Below, in pieces: positions 23,027 to 39,622 of a stretch of 64,000 nucleotides of DNA; position 1 is the stretch's first letter, and every line of letters starts with the position of its first letter. The notes beneath the pieces were generated by a model. The model had not been told where the DNA came from. It was given only the letters and a program-made list of their open reading frames with translations, and searched no databases. This DNA is from Tulasnella sp. 424. Taxonomy: Eukaryota > Basidiomycota > Agaricomycetes > Cantharellales > Tulasnellaceae. The stretch covers positions 56,037 through 120,036 of the forward strand of contig WSUB01000130.1 of assembly GCA_019633425.1 (NCBI GenBank), read 5' to 3'. A program made the translations under genes and the position numbers.

Positions 23027-25282
23027 TTACAGTTGTGGGTCCCAGACGTCCCGAACGGGTATGCTCTCTGAAGCTCCAGAAGCCTTCCAGTGCTCCAGTT
23101 CTTGAAGAACTCGTAAACGAGAACGGTAATCGTCTGCGCCGATGTATGCACCACACATTCTCCGTTTCCCGGTAAACGCGGATCGCCCATGAAGGACACG
23201 GTAGTTGTCAACGACTGAAAGATCAGAATAAAACGTGTGAGCACCGAGCAGAGGGAGAAGAGGGTCAAGAATAATCGAAGGAATTCGCAGAAAATCAAAG
23301 GAAGCGGTGCCAGGCCTTTGAGCGCTGACGTCCGGGGGAGGAGGGAGAGAAGCGGAGAGAACAAATGGGATTTCGAACGTAAACGACTCACCCACAGCCG
23401 TCCCTGGCGAGAGCTGAACCCAGTATTCCGAGTCATGACTAGTAAGGCACTTGTTCCACGCGCGGAGGGCTTCGTACCTGTTGCCCGAGGAAAGTACGGT
23501 ATCAGAAGACTTGTCTCGGACTTCTCGAACAAAGACCGCTCCACCGAAGCCGATTCGCTCACCATTCTTCCACTTGCGTCCCTGCCAGACCATTAACAAC
23601 GCTTCGATCATCGTTATTGTATCTCACTTGTACCAGCTCCTTCGTTCTTGGGTCAACCGTGAGCAAAGGATAGCCAGCGCTTGTCGGTCCGGGTTTGTAG
23701 ATCCATTTCTCGTCCCCTGCCGCATGGGCTGGGACGCGAACTCGAGTCAGGACATCGTAGGCTTCGGGGTTGAGTTCTTTTAGGATGGAGGCTACGTAGA
23801 AGCCGTCGACGAGGAGGGTTTGACCTCCTTTGCCTTCAGTATGGGACAGGAGGTGGAAGAGCTGCAGCCCGGCTGGATCCGTCTATTGAGTTCGGGCAGG
23901 GTTAAGGCGCGTACGAAGATGGGGGACGCAATAATGAACATACGAAGTAGGTGTTGTCGGTGTGGGCTTTGAGTGCTAAATTCGTGTACGCCGTATCACC
24001 ATGCCTCAGATCCGAAGTAAAATCCCAGAACCAGCCGTATTGAGTTTCACGGATGAACGCAATCCGTCGGCATAGGGCCTCCGTATCTTCTGGTGTCGGT
24101 GGAATACCTTCAATAAAGCAGAAGCCGAACTGGTCCTAAATTAAGAATCAAAGTGGTCGTTTGACGTTTAGCCCACCCAGCTTCGAAGTGTGACCTCCTG
24201 CCTCTCGTTTGAGATTTTGGGGGGTTTAAGAAAACTAGCTTACAATCTTCTTGAGCCATCTTAGCACTCCCAAGTCGTCCCGCGTGACCTCTTCATAAGT
24301 TACCGTAGGCGGAGATTCGCGAATTCTCGAGCCCCACAGAATTTTCCTATTCCGCAGTGCCTGGTGAGAGACCGGACGCCGATAAAGGTCGGTGACAATA
24401 ATACAACGTACTCGCTCGCTTTCTCCATTGGGGTTGATTCCGACGCAAGAGGCGGATCATATGAATTTTGTCGCAGCCATGACCACGGATAAAGAGAAAC
24501 ATGGGGAGGAGTCGCTGGCCCTAGATAGCTCGAACAGGTCAGCAAACACCGGGCAACGCCGGAGTGTGTGATACGCAACTCACACGTTACCTCCAGGCCT
24601 TCCGGAAGGCTTTCGACTTTGGTTGGATGGATGTCGGTAGGAATCTGCCACGCTCAAAATGAGAGGGGAATGGCTTCGTCGAAAATTTGAACATCAAAAC
24701 GCACTTCGAACGTGTCAACCAGCCTTTGCTTCGTTACGGGGTGAAAACATTTCGGACACCGGCAGTGATCGCGGAGCCATATGTTATGGCTGGAAAAAAG
24801 GCCACAAAAAAGGTTTGTCGAATCAATCCGAGAACTCGATCGTTTCTGCTATAAGCGAAATCGCCTGGACTCACAAGCGAGACCATTTCATGTCGTCACC
24901 CCATCCGATCGACACTCTAGAATCATCCCAGGCACTTTGGGGGAGGTCATGGTGCGGATCGATGTAAACGTCCGGAGTCTGTTCCGCTATTGAGGTACTG
25001 TCCGCTTTCTGGGCTGCCGCGGTGGTTGAATATAGCGAAACCCGATGGCTCGAGTGGCGAGGAACCGATGGAATGGGAGCCTGAAATCAAATTCAGTCAA
25101 AACCTTGAATAATCGGCGCTCCTGAAAAGTTTATTCACCGTTCCAGTCCTACGAAAACAATGTGAGACAGCCGGGCTGGAGGGACAGAGGTGAGTGGTCT
25201 GCCGTTCTCCCTTTGATCGAACCACGCACGTTTTGGCTAATTGCCTGAGCCCAGAACTCGCTCGCCATGCGAAACGGTTCAT
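23027..25282 (-). CDS. Trimethyllysine 2-oxoglutarate dioxygenase, mitochondrial
   Basis: This iron/2-oxoglutarate enzyme hydroxylates N6-trimethyllysine, the first step of carnitine synthesis. Exon 1 (from 25282, MNRFAWRASSGLRQLAK) is a mitochondrial presequence. The N-terminal DUF971-like zinc part shows WLRDHCRCPKCFHP. The catalytic core has the iron-binding HTD in LKAHTDNTYF, the conserved QLFHLLSHTEGKGGQTLLVD, and the distal histidine in VVDNYRVLHGRSAF. The C-terminus MCGAYIGADDYRSRL is characteristic of TMLH rather than butyrobetaine hydroxylase. About eight exons are needed. The first donor is not certain: GTGGTT at 25225 keeps the frame, while a better-looking GTGCGT does not. Confidence 0.87.
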
Positions 25283-25674
25283 GCTGTTGACTGAAAGGTA
25301 AATCCTAGTGAAGGATGGGGAGGTCGCTAGAGGGAGCAAAGGCAGGGTGAAGTCGTGCGAACGGAGGTTTCAGGATATGAGGTACCGGTCATGTGCCAGT
25401 GATGGCCCATGGGGGCATCCCCGCACCTGTGACCATGCATCCGGAAAAGCGCGTCTCTGTACGTGAGCGATAACAAGGGAGAAATCTCACACAAGTCCAA
25501 GAAATCCTTCATACATGAGACAACAGATTTACAAATGTTCGATTCAAAGCTCACGGACGATGGCGGGGAAACACGAAAACAAGGTAGGAAGACGAAAGCA
25601 GATACACGAAAGCAGGGCAACCTAAAACGATAAGCGAAGTTAGAAAAGGCGACTAGGGAAATTAAATATTAGAA
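25283..25674. other. Intergenic region upstream of TMLH
   Basis: About 390 bp between the TMLH start and the stop of the next minus-strand gene. Nothing recognisable was seen beyond its position as the TMLH promoter region. Confidence 0.45.
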
Positions 25675-27428
25675 TCAGATCGCGGATCTGCAAAAGGGGC
25701 ACCAAAAACACTGCTGCATTGGCAGTGGGTCTTTGATCCTGATCGGTTTTTTGAGCTCAGCCTTGACAAAGCCGACATGCTCGATTGCATACCAGTCGAT
25801 CTCTTGAACGGGATCACGTTCCTTCTCCATTTTCAGCAAGGCCCTCGCGAAGCAGATGGGGAACATGTTCGCCAATGGCTGCCCTTTCTCCCTTACGATC
25901 TGACGACCTGCAACCTTTTGTAGAATCTGGCGAAGCTGATTTGGTGGCGTCGACGACGACGTATACCCGTACTGGTACTGGATTAATTCATCGGCGTCCC
26001 AGTCCGGAACATTCTCGGCCAATCTGGACTCTAGTGAGGTGTTGGTAGGACGTCTGAGGATATAGGGCTTAGCCTGCAGGCAGTCTTGATGCAGCCACCT
26101 TCGGCATGCGACGTTGGGGCAGAAGTACATGGCGGCGTTGTCCCTGCGTTTGGCTCTTTTCTTGGATGGAGACCGCTCGCAGACACAGCTTTTGAAGCTG
26201 TAAGGCTGCATGGAGTCCAAATGAGGGACATCGTCGAAGCGGGCGGAAAGTCAGTCTTACTATATAATTCTTCTTGCTTCCTTTGTATTGCTTGAAATTG
26301 AACACGATCCTTGCACAGAGAGAAAGTCGAGTGACGTCCACTACGCTAGATTATCTTACATACCTCGTATAGAGGGAGCCCTCTGGGACAGGGGTTTGGG
26401 TAACCGATCTCTCCTCCTCGTCTCGGATTACGACGACAGGGGCTATCGCTGCGAGTTTTCCATCGAACGTCAAAGAATGTTCTTCGAGAGAACAAAAGAT
26501 ACCACGTGTACCTTTGCACACTGTTGAAACGAATATATCGATATGGTCTGGCGTTTCTATCAACTCGTTGGGACCGATCGCAGCCATGTCACTGAAACAG
26601 CAGACCGTCCTTAGAGTTGTCTTGTCGAGCATCGGACTAGGATGCAAGGTGCACTCACAAGGTCAGGCGTTTCTTCAGCGATCGACGTGTCTTGACCTCA
26701 TTCTGTATATGGTAGATGTTATAGAACCAGTGACATTTGAACCATATCTGGCGATATCGTTAGCCATAATTTCGACTTGCACAACGATAAGCAAAAACGG
26801 ATGGTATTACCTTTGGCGTCGCACCTGCGCTTTGCCGAATGTCAACAACTCTGCCAAACCATTCCCCGTCGTCTTCCACGTTATCCATCGAGATACTAGA
26901 CAGCAACAATGTAACGCGGTCAGTCAAGGTATTGAATGTCGCGAAAAGGAGTGACGCACATCTCTCCGGCTCTGATAGGCTCCCCGGACCGTGCTGTTGG
27001 TCGTCATCAACGTAAGCGAATGCGGTCTTTTCCGACGAGAGCGGCCGACTCTCACCTTGGAACACATCTATAACTTCCATCTCCATAAACTCGCTCTGGT
27101 TCTCTAATCTGGATGTGGTTTCTTCACCGTCCGAGTCGGCTTGCGGCTCGTCATCGCCCGAGAAAAGCTGGTCCTCCTCATCGGAGGTCGAGTGTTGCCC
27201 CATGTCGCCATCCGGCTCAGCGGTGCCGCCTCGGATGCTCCCAGTGACGGTATTGGCATTATCGTCTTCTTGATTGTCCGCATCGGATTCACTCTCCGAC
27301 TCCGACGAGTCGGGGGCCAACGACAGTTCGCGGATGACATCTTCAATCCTAGTAGGGGCGTGGAGGACCGATTGAACTTGATCAGAGCTGCCACTCAATG
27401 TCAAGAAAAGCGACGTTGGCTCAGCCAT
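25675..27428 (-). CDS. BAH-domain protein with a PHD-like zinc module
   Basis: This is a probable chromatin reader. The start at 27428 (MAEPTSLFLTLSG) opens a very acidic Ser/Asp/Glu N-terminal third. Then a BAH-like stretch is assembled from several exons: GEWFGRVVDIRQSAGATPK, IWFKCHWFYNIYHIQNEV and GPNELIETPDHIDIFVSTV. The W.K..WFY core and the following helix are typical of BAH. The last exon has CVCE, then MYFCPNVACRRWLHQDCL, a PHD-like C..C...CP..C..W.H..CL pattern, and a late CFWCPFC pair before the stop at 25675. Exon joins near 26240-26340 are uncertain. No close named homologue is claimed. It is the first of three chromatin or kinase genes in a row on this strand. Confidence 0.65.
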
Positions 27429-27841
27429 CCTGGTCGTAGTAGCGAGAGGAGGAGGGAGTTGCCTGTGATGTGAACAAAAGAAGGAGGATCCGACAACCTT
27501 CTTTCTCGCAGACGTTTTCCACGCGGGGTTTACAACAAAACTTCTGCTGCATTGCATCTAAGGAGGTCCCAATTGCCTTACAGGGACACAAGATAAAAAT
27601 TATACTATATAGACAACGAACGCTGAAAAGCCAAAGAGCCAGGGTTACACAGACCGGGTCGGATCTGAACACTTGTTATCACAGGAAATGAAAAGACCAT
27701 CAAGCAGTAAAGTGCGGAAAAGAGTGGATAAACAGGATCGCGTGTGGCACACGGTCATAAACATTAATGCATGAGTGAGGATGATGGTTTTTGGAGAACT
27801 CAGTACTGTCCACCGAGCAGACAAGATTATCCACGTTGTCC
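27429..27841. other. Intergenic region, BAH gene promoter
   Basis: About 410 bp between the BAH gene start and the kinase stop, both genes reading on the minus strand. No conserved open frame was seen. Confidence 0.45.
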
Positions 27842-29949
27842 TTAGTTTTCTGGGGGGATCGTGAGGTCGAAGTACGGATGCGTCAAGGCCTCCCGCACGG
27901 TGAGCCTCTCGCTCGGCTCCCATATCAACAACTTCTTCACCAAATCAAGGAACCGCGTGTTGACGACATCATTTTGCTTGATGACGTCCTCCAGTGCTCG
28001 GGTGCCCTTTACCTCCTTCCTTGACTGCCGACTTGCCCGCGAACCAGGATAATTGAGAATGGGTGTGGGGTTCGCGTTTGAGGTCTGGCGGAAGAACTCG
28101 TCTTTTGCTTTAGAACCTCGACGAGCCATGGTGGTGGGCATTTTACCCATGACTGCTTCCATCATGGCGAGATGTTCCAGGTTGTCATGGGTCTGGAACA
28201 GGGCAACACCAGTGTAGAACTCCACGAGGATGCACCCAATCGAGAACGCATCGCAAGGGAAAGACCACCCTAAGCCTAATTTGGGCATTATCAGCAGGGA
28301 TCGGAGCGCAGGGGGTGCAGAATACATACCAAGAATGATCTCCGGGGCACGATAATGGCGTGTTGACACAACCGTGGGGTGGTACTCCTCATCAAACGTA
28401 GCGCTACCAAAGTCGATTAACCGTACTTCGGTGTTGGCCAGGATGCGCTTATGCCGTATTGTACGTGACTGGTAAGGGCGGTCAGCCATCATTCTTTCCG
28501 TAAAAACGATCGAGAAAGCACTCACCCTTGAACCAGCTGGTGCGGGAACGCTGACCGTCCGATGTTGATGATCAACGAGGAGAATGTTCTCCGGTTTCAG
28601 ATCCGTGTGGATAAGGGTTAGGTCATGCAAAACTAATAACCAAAGGCTGTGTTTAGCGATGCGAAGTTCCGACCGGTCCGGAGCACGGGGCTTACAGGCG
28701 ACACTGGTGAGGAGCTGTCTAGCAAAATCTTGTATGTGCCGTCGGGGGAAGGGCTGGAAGTCATTTTCTTTGAGGAAGTCATAGATGCAGAGCCCTAGTA
28801 GCTCTGTCACAATGCAGATGTGATTCCGGAAGTCGAACCATTCTAGTAAGTGGATGCATTTACTACCGTGAAGGGAAATAGGGTCAGCATCCGTCGCCAC
28901 ACTATTGCCATCAAGTGTACATGTCGCCACGTACTTCTCGTTCGCCGGGTCCCGTTGCCGTAGTGTCCGTAGTACACGTATCTCAATCTTGGACGCATCA
29001 CGGTATTTTGGAATGGCCCTAATGATCTTGACGGCGACTTTCTTCTTGGACTGGACGTCGGTGGCTTCCACGACTTTCCCGAAAGTGCCTTGCCCTAGGA
29101 GTCGAACAATCTGATCTATCAGACGGGAACCACCGGTGTGATGTTAGCATTTTTGGGCTCAAAAAGTGTGAGAAAAGATAGCAGGGGTGAAGAATACTCA
29201 CAGCGGTTTCCAATCAGGTCACCTGGAGTGATGATATAGTACCCTTCCTTATCATCGTACACGGGAGTAGCAGGTTGTTGTAGCTGCGTAGAAGCGCGAG
29301 ACACGAGAGACGCTCGGACACTTTCGGTCCCACCGCTGCCACCTCCTTGCCCCCAGTTTGTACTGCCTGCGTGGACAAGTTGCTTCTGGGCATCGTATCC
29401 ACGGCTTGCGATAGCTTTGCGTGCGTAAGCTCCGGATGGTCCGGGGGCAGAACCGTTTGCGGCGAGTTGTTGGGGAGGTCGTGGAGCAACGGGGGTTGTG
29501 GTTCCGGGCGTACTATCGGCAAAAGTCTCCTTTCTGCGTCGTTTAGGTGGTGGAGGGACTACGCTGGAGGCTGCAGAGGACGGTGGGGGGATAGATGACT
29601 GGATGGAGGCGGCGGCGGCAGCCTGAGCTCGAGTCCGGACACCACCGTTTGTGAAGACTGAGGAGACTGTGGGTGCTAACCCTGGCGGTAAGTTGTGAAG
29701 AGGAGGAGGGACTTGCCCGTCGGGCTCTGGCGTGTCCTCGATGACAATGTACTCTCGTATCTGACCTGCCTGGTCTGACTGGTACTCTGAGCGATAGGAG
29801 ACCTGTGGTTGCGCTGGCCGCTTGCGTTTCCTGCTGGTAGACGAGGGATTCGGAATGGATTGTGCTGTTGACTGGCGCGTGTGGATGGAGCTCATCGATG
29901 AGAACGAATGAGACTGGTGAATGGTAGACAGAGGCGGGGCCACTTGCAT
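27842..29949 (-). CDS. LAMMER (CLK-type) dual-specificity protein kinase
   Basis: This is a CLK/Kns1/Lkh1-family kinase, which phosphorylates SR-type splicing factors and other nuclear proteins. The N-terminal ~240 residues are Pro/Ser/Gln-rich with basic clusters (SRKRKRPA, PPKRRRKE) that look like nuclear localisation signals. The kinase domain starts after ITPGDLIGNR: LLGQGTFGKVVEA (P-loop), AVKIIR (VAIK lysine), LIHTDLKPENILLV (catalytic loop), LIDFGSATF (DFG), STRHYRAPEIILG (activation segment end). The family signature is EHLAMMEAVMGKMP. The start at 29949 is chosen as a Met close to the conserved region; a longer frame to 30075 exists. Several introns interrupt the domain, including an insert rich in Pro/Val after the catalytic loop that may be retained intron. 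Confidence 0.9.
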
Positions 29950-30208
29950 GTCGCTAGGAGGAGCAGAACGATGGTAAAGAGAGGGGAGGTTGCTGAAGAA
30001 ATGGGGGAGCAAAGCGACAGCGGGAGGCGATCTGAGGGAGACACGGCAGGAAGCATAGATCGGCCACACGAACAAACACCGTGTAAACAGACAACCAACG
30101 TTGTTCGACTCCCAACGACTGCCCTACACTGCAAAAACACAAAGAATCCGATATACAATAAAAGTGTTCTATAGCTAGTACATATAAAATAAAACCAGTC
30201 CTCCATGT

Positions 30209-34886
<4,678 letters not shown>

Positions 34887-35020
34887 CGTTCCCTGCCGCC
34901 TTGAGAGTCGACGAGCTTGCTGGGGATTCGCTTGTTAGAGAGAAAACAGTCGAAAGTGAAATGCCAAACATCGACGGAACGTCGCGAACTTGGGAGACTC
35001 CGCCGATTCACCCGACCACC
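34887..35020. promoter_or_regulatory. Bidirectional promoter, MYST acetyltransferase and POP4
   Basis: Only 134 bp separate the start codons of two genes read in opposite directions, so the core promoters must overlap each other or the 5' untranslated regions must be very short. No specific site is recognised. Confidence 0.6.
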
Positions 35021-36070
35021 ATGGCAGACCGCCTCAACCCATACAACGAAGTGGAGGCTCTCAAGGTAGAAGAAATGACTCCACTACCTTTCGACGCTTG
35101 TCTCACAACGTCTTAGGGTCAACGGCACAGGATTGACTCCGCGGCGTCAGTTGGCCTCGGAATTCTTCATGCAAATCGAACCCAGAGGGCGGAAGAGGAA
35201 TACGCAAAGAATTATCAAGGGAAACGTCTATGGCTGGACAACAACGCAGTGGAAAGTCGTCACGCAAAGAATCTCAAAGAAAAAGAGGCTCGACGGCTTT
35301 CCCATGAAGAGCGGCGGAAACTGGGCAAGGTCGGAAGAAACGAAGCGAAGCGGAAGGGCCTATGGATGCCAGATAAAGCAGCAGCACAGTATGGAATGGT
35401 CATCTGGTGTGTAAAAGGACCGGGAACTCACGTCCCGTCCACGTGATTGCAGGTATTCACTCTTTTTGCCAATCCACCATCTCTGGGTGGCCTATATCGC
35501 CGAGCTCCTGAACCTTCAAAAGCAACCTGAAAACCTGAAGACGCCACCAACCTTGAACGTCCCTACGGCCCATGCTAAACTTGTCAAAGCCGACTTTCAT
35601 GGCGCCATTATCACAGGTGAGCTCCAGCTGAACCACCTGTTTGTTCCGCGCCGCTCATTCATTTAAAGTGAAGGACAGTAAAAGCCCGTCTCTCATTGGA
35701 CAATCTGGCATCGTAGTGCATGAGTCTGAGAATACCTTTAAGATCATCACGCAACGTAACAAATTCAAAGGTGCGACTTGCCTCAACTCCTTTCCCGACG
35801 GTCTACGCCTAATCGAGTTACACTCTTGTAGTCATCCCAAAGCGCAACTCTATTTTCACTTTCCGAGTCCCAGTCTATGCACCCCCTCCAGAATCTCAGC
35901 CTACATTGCCTCTTTCAGAAGAAAGATTATCGGAACCTACGCCAATGAAGCATCCCCTGGACTCCGTTGCCACGATGGAGTTTGATCTTTACGGGAACCA
36001 ATTTTGCTTCAGATCAGCAGATAGAGCTACGCGAAAGTTCAAGCACAAAGAAACTATCGAACTCATTTGA
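35021..36070 (+). CDS. POP4: RNase P/MRP subunit Pop4 (Rpp29)
   Basis: Pop4/Rpp29 is a shared protein of RNase P (pre-tRNA 5' processing) and RNase MRP (rRNA processing), acting in the nucleus. Five exons (35021-35065, 35117-35406, 35453-35616, 35669-35770, 35832-36070) give 279 residues. The N-terminal half is a Lys/Arg/Glu-rich helix ending RKGLWMPDK. After a splice that rebuilds WYSLFLPIHHLWVAYI comes the Sm-like core: KLVKADFHGAIITV, IGQSGIVVHESENTFKIIT and VIPKRNSIFTF. The C-terminus ends FRSADRATRKFKHKETIEL. These are all hallmarks of the family. The gene faces away from the MYST gene. Confidence 0.9.
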
Positions 36071-36815
36071 CCCAAATTAACCGCACCCACACAACCGGGC
36101 CGGAGTGACAGAACCTGACTCTTCAGAGCGCGGGGCACGTATGTAAACTCGAGCTCTGCTGACCCTTCTTTGCAACTAACTGTCCGTTGTTCAGTAGATT
36201 GTTCGAACCTGTCATTTTTAAAGTAAACCGGCAGGAAGCAACGCGTGTTGGACGCCTTCCGCCGTAGCACAGAACAGTCTGAAGTGGATATAGAACGGAC
36301 TGGCCTCGCGACGATACATATAGCTCGGTCATTTTTGCCTCGTTCGGCAGATCAATCTCGATAGACTCCAAATCGAACGGGTTATCTTTCTCGCCATTCC
36401 TTCACCCATGTCGTAAATTTGGGCCTATATGCTACATTGCGTTCCTGTACGGACAATTTGGTCTTAGCCAAGGCACGCGGATGGCCACCGCGGATTCTTA
36501 TACCAATGCTTCCCTTTCTGGCAGATGAACTTTCGAATCACGTTCATGAAAGTTCGGTCCGGAATTCTCGCTCAGTTCTCAGCCCGCAAAGCAGAACGAA
36601 AATGTCACCTTTGAGAATTATGTCTACCCCCAAATCTTTTCAATGCTGATGACACGAGAAAGCGGCACCTCGAGGTCCTTCGGCAGCTCGCGTGTTATTT
36701 TCGCCCAAAGACACGAGAAGGCGTGGAACGACCCTTTGGTTGCCGGGGAGAACGGGACCCAACGGAGTTTCACACGACCTGCAACGTCCCCGTTCCATCC
36801 GTCCAAAATCTTCCA
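36071..36815. other. Intergenic region upstream of PAM17
   Basis: About 745 bp. Minus-strand frames here and across PAM17 exon 1 (36624-36848, 36640-36939) read smoothly but match no family I know and overlap a certain gene. No gene is called. Confidence 0.45.
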
Positions 36816-37747
36816 ATGGCAACCCTTCTTCGGGCCCCGACAGCTCAAGCTTCAGCAGTGCTCCGACATCGTCTCGCTTCCACTCCTTCAGTCTTATTGG
36901 TCTCTCAAAAACGATGGGCGTCTTCAACCGGAGCTCCATCTGATGTAAAACAATCGGGAGAGGGAGGTGTCAAAAGTCCTGCTGGATTGCCATGGGCGCA
37001 GTACTTCAAAATCCGTAAGAGCAAGAGAAATTGGGAGGTGGTAAGTTCGGTCGATTATTGCTGGAGAATACGACCTGTGATCGCATGGCTAACGTGTGAG
37101 GTCACGGTAGGCAACCACCATCCCCAGTTCGGTATTAGGTCTTGTCGGTGGCATCACATACTTCGGCTCTCTGGAGAGTACCGGACCAATCTTTGGCATT
37201 GATCCTATCTTTGTATACGGAGCGGCGAGTGTTGGATGCATGGGTAGGTTGGCGTTATGTGGCTTGCAAAACGGGCGACTAACTCTTGTACGCGTTTGAC
37301 AGGACTCGGATGGTTGTTCGGCCCGTTCAGTACGTAACGAGTCCACTCGAACATTCTCCAGCGCACTTACGATACTTTTTTTTTTCAAGTTGGTGGCAGT
37401 TTCTGGAGGCTCAGCCATCGGAAATCCCTCGCTTTGATCGAAAAGCGTGACCGGGAGTTCTACAACCACATTGTCAAAAACCGCGTTGATCCCTCTCGCC
37501 AGAGTCCGGTGTACGTCCAGTCTCTCTAACTCTGTTGTTCGATTGCTTACCATATCTCAACGTCCCCACGACAGCAACCCTGTTCCGGACTACTATGGTG
37601 CGTCGTGGCTAAGCTTACTCCGTCTGCGCAGTTTTGCTGACCAAAAAACCCTGAGTAGGTGAAAAAATTGGCTCGCTGAAGCAGTATCGCCAATGGTTGC
37701 GAGACCAGGCCAGGTTCCGCCGAAAGGCAACTTTGCCTGAGGAGTGA
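36816..37747 (+). CDS. PAM17: Mitochondrial import motor subunit Pam17
   Basis: Pam17 is an inner-membrane protein of the presequence translocase-associated motor at TIM23. Six exons (36816-37040, 37111-37243, 37303-37329, 37390-37510, 37575-37597, 37659-37747) give 205 residues; two exons are only 27 and 23 nt. A long presequence (MATLLRAPTAQASAVLRHRL) is followed by the conserved LPWAQYFKIRKSKRNWE. Two membrane spans follow: TIPSSVLGLVGGITYFGSL and VYGAASVGCMGLGWLFGP. The C-terminal matrix part carries EKRDREFYNHIVKNRVDPS and GEKIGSLKQYRQWLRDQ, nearly invariant in the family. The start is the first ATG that gives this presequence. Confidence 0.93.
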
Positions 37748-38075
37748 TCATCGCATGGTCATGCACTTCGGGTTAATAGAGATTGCCAGCACCCATATAT
37801 TCCATTCACACATTCAAAGCCACCATCTAATCTAATCTCCCCTGCCCACCGACACGTCTACAGCACAGTCCCGAGCCTGCGGTTGTGACACCAGGCCGTG
37901 ATGAGAGTTTTGAGTGGTGCAGTTTTTTTGGGGTGGTAGTTGCGTAAAGGAAAGGGGCCAGGCAAGAAAGCACGTAAGGCCGAGTGAGAGCATCGAGAAA
38001 CAAACAAATAAGAAAATAATAATCAGTATGAGGTCAAGAGCGCTTTAGGAGTTGGGAGTGAGAAGCAAAGGGGTT
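37748..38075. other. Convergent 3' region
   Basis: About 330 bp between the stops of PAM17 and AHA1, which converge. No open frame or structure of note was seen. Confidence 0.5.
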
Positions 38076-39622
38076 TTAATGAAGATACCGCGCTCCAACG
38101 GTAGCCACCACTACAGACACGACGACAGATGCGACAATAAGATAGGACGAGAGTGATGGCGGAGGTTTGGCGTGCAGGGTGGTGTCCTGGGCAGGAGGCA
38201 GAGGTCGGAAGGAGTCGTTTTCGAGTATCACGTACCCGATGGACTGGAAACCACGGACGCTGGAGAAAATATCCTCAGTAAGTCGCCACAGGGCGGACAA
38301 ATGCTCGACGCTTACTAGTAGCCATTAAGATTGCCACGGATTTCGTCTTCCTGTCCAGACGGAACGCCATCGAGAGCAAACACCACCCGAGTAGAATCCG
38401 AACCTTGCTCGAGTGAGGTCGTTAGAGTCGCGGAATGGTCTAGAAGAACGGCTGTCAGCATCACAACATTCAGGAAAGACTGTATAGTTCGAAGGTCGCT
38501 TACTATCGGGCCAGCTTGGGCTCTTCAAGTGCCAAGTTTGGACGATCTTCGATGGCTTGTCGAGCTGTACGTATTTGCCATAAATATTTCCACTTTAACG
38601 AATACAAAGTCAATGAGAAATTTCGTGACGTAATCCAGAAGATTGACCCACCCGAAAATCGAATACTCAGAGTCTGCGACCGGTTTGGACTGTAAGATTC
38701 CGAGGAGAAGTTAAAGTGACGGAATGCAAGTGTGGACAAGAGACGCTCTCACCTTCGCCGCTGCCCGGCTCCACATCCCAATCTTTGACTCATCAGTTAG
38801 AAGTTCGAATATATCTCCCGCAGCTGCAGCAAGGGTTGCTTCAACCGTGACCGTCGAGGTGTTAATGGCCTTGGCTGGGGTCTTGGCCTTCAGAGGTGCA
38901 AGCCTTGCGACAGCCTCCGCCGGAGAGAGCGCCGCAGGACCATTGCCCACTGGTGTGGCTGCTCCGCTGACCGAGGGGGTCACATCCCTAGCATGAGTGT
39001 CCAACATGGCGCGGGGGAAGGGACCCAACTTGTCCTTAAAGAATTTTGGAAGCTCCTTTCGGACTCGTTGCTGGAGAGCATTGGCACCTGGTCCACTCCC
39101 TGAGACCAGAACACATGTGAACTATAGTGCCGATATTACGAATTTAGGGGACATAGATTAGTCTAAGGCTAGAATATCGCGTAATTCGACTCGCCTCGTA
39201 ATCCCCGTCGCCATCCACGCCAGTCTCGTGGTTCATCTCTGGAACGGAAATGCTGCCTTCTACGAGGGTGCCATCAGAAGCGATACCGGACCAACTCCAT
39301 TCGATATGCAAGTCGTAAATGGTGAGGAGCCTAGAAAAAAGGAAGTCCAGACAACGAAGATTAAGTCACGTCAGCTGCCGTTCGCCCTGCGACGTGTCTC
39401 GCTCCAGAGAAGATGGTCCAGGTGCAAGTAAACTGACTTGGATTTCCGCATTCCGACTTCAGCGTCGCCGTCACACGACTTGAGACTGTCAATCTTAGCA
39501 TTGGTCGAACCTTCGCTGAATATGACGGCATCGTTCAATTGCGATCTCAACCAATCTTTGGCCCATTTCGACACGTCCTTCGATCGCCAGTGCCAGTTTG
39601 CTGTAGAAGGGGGAAGAGACAT
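38076..39622 (-). CDS. AHA1: Hsp90 co-chaperone Aha1 with C-terminal membrane anchor
   Basis: Aha1 binds Hsp90 and stimulates its ATPase. The N-terminal domain starts MSLPPSTANWHWRSKDVSKW and continues with IYDLHIEWSWSG, GSISVPE and LVSGSGPGANALQQRVRK. The C-terminal AHSA1/START-like domain shows STVTVEATLAAAAGDIFELL, YLTLEPPSKIVQTWHL and, at its end, YVRGFQSIGYVI. Normal Aha1 proteins end about here. This one continues with a Pro-rich linker and then SLSSYLIVASVVVSVVVATV, a hydrophobic stretch of ~18 residues just before the C-terminal GARYLH, as in tail-anchored proteins. One intron (39194-39122) fits only with a GC donor (GAG|GCGAGT). The gene is divergent from the RNB nuclease gene. Confidence 0.88.

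Noticed and set aside
27104..27473. ORFs on both strands over the acidic BAH gene N-terminus
   Set aside because: Shadow frames of an acidic Ser/Asp repeat-like coding stretch.
36624..36939. Two smooth minus-strand ORFs across PAM17 exon 1 and its upstream region
   Set aside because: They are antisense to a certain PAM17 presequence exon, match no family I know, and have stops with no convincing splice sites.
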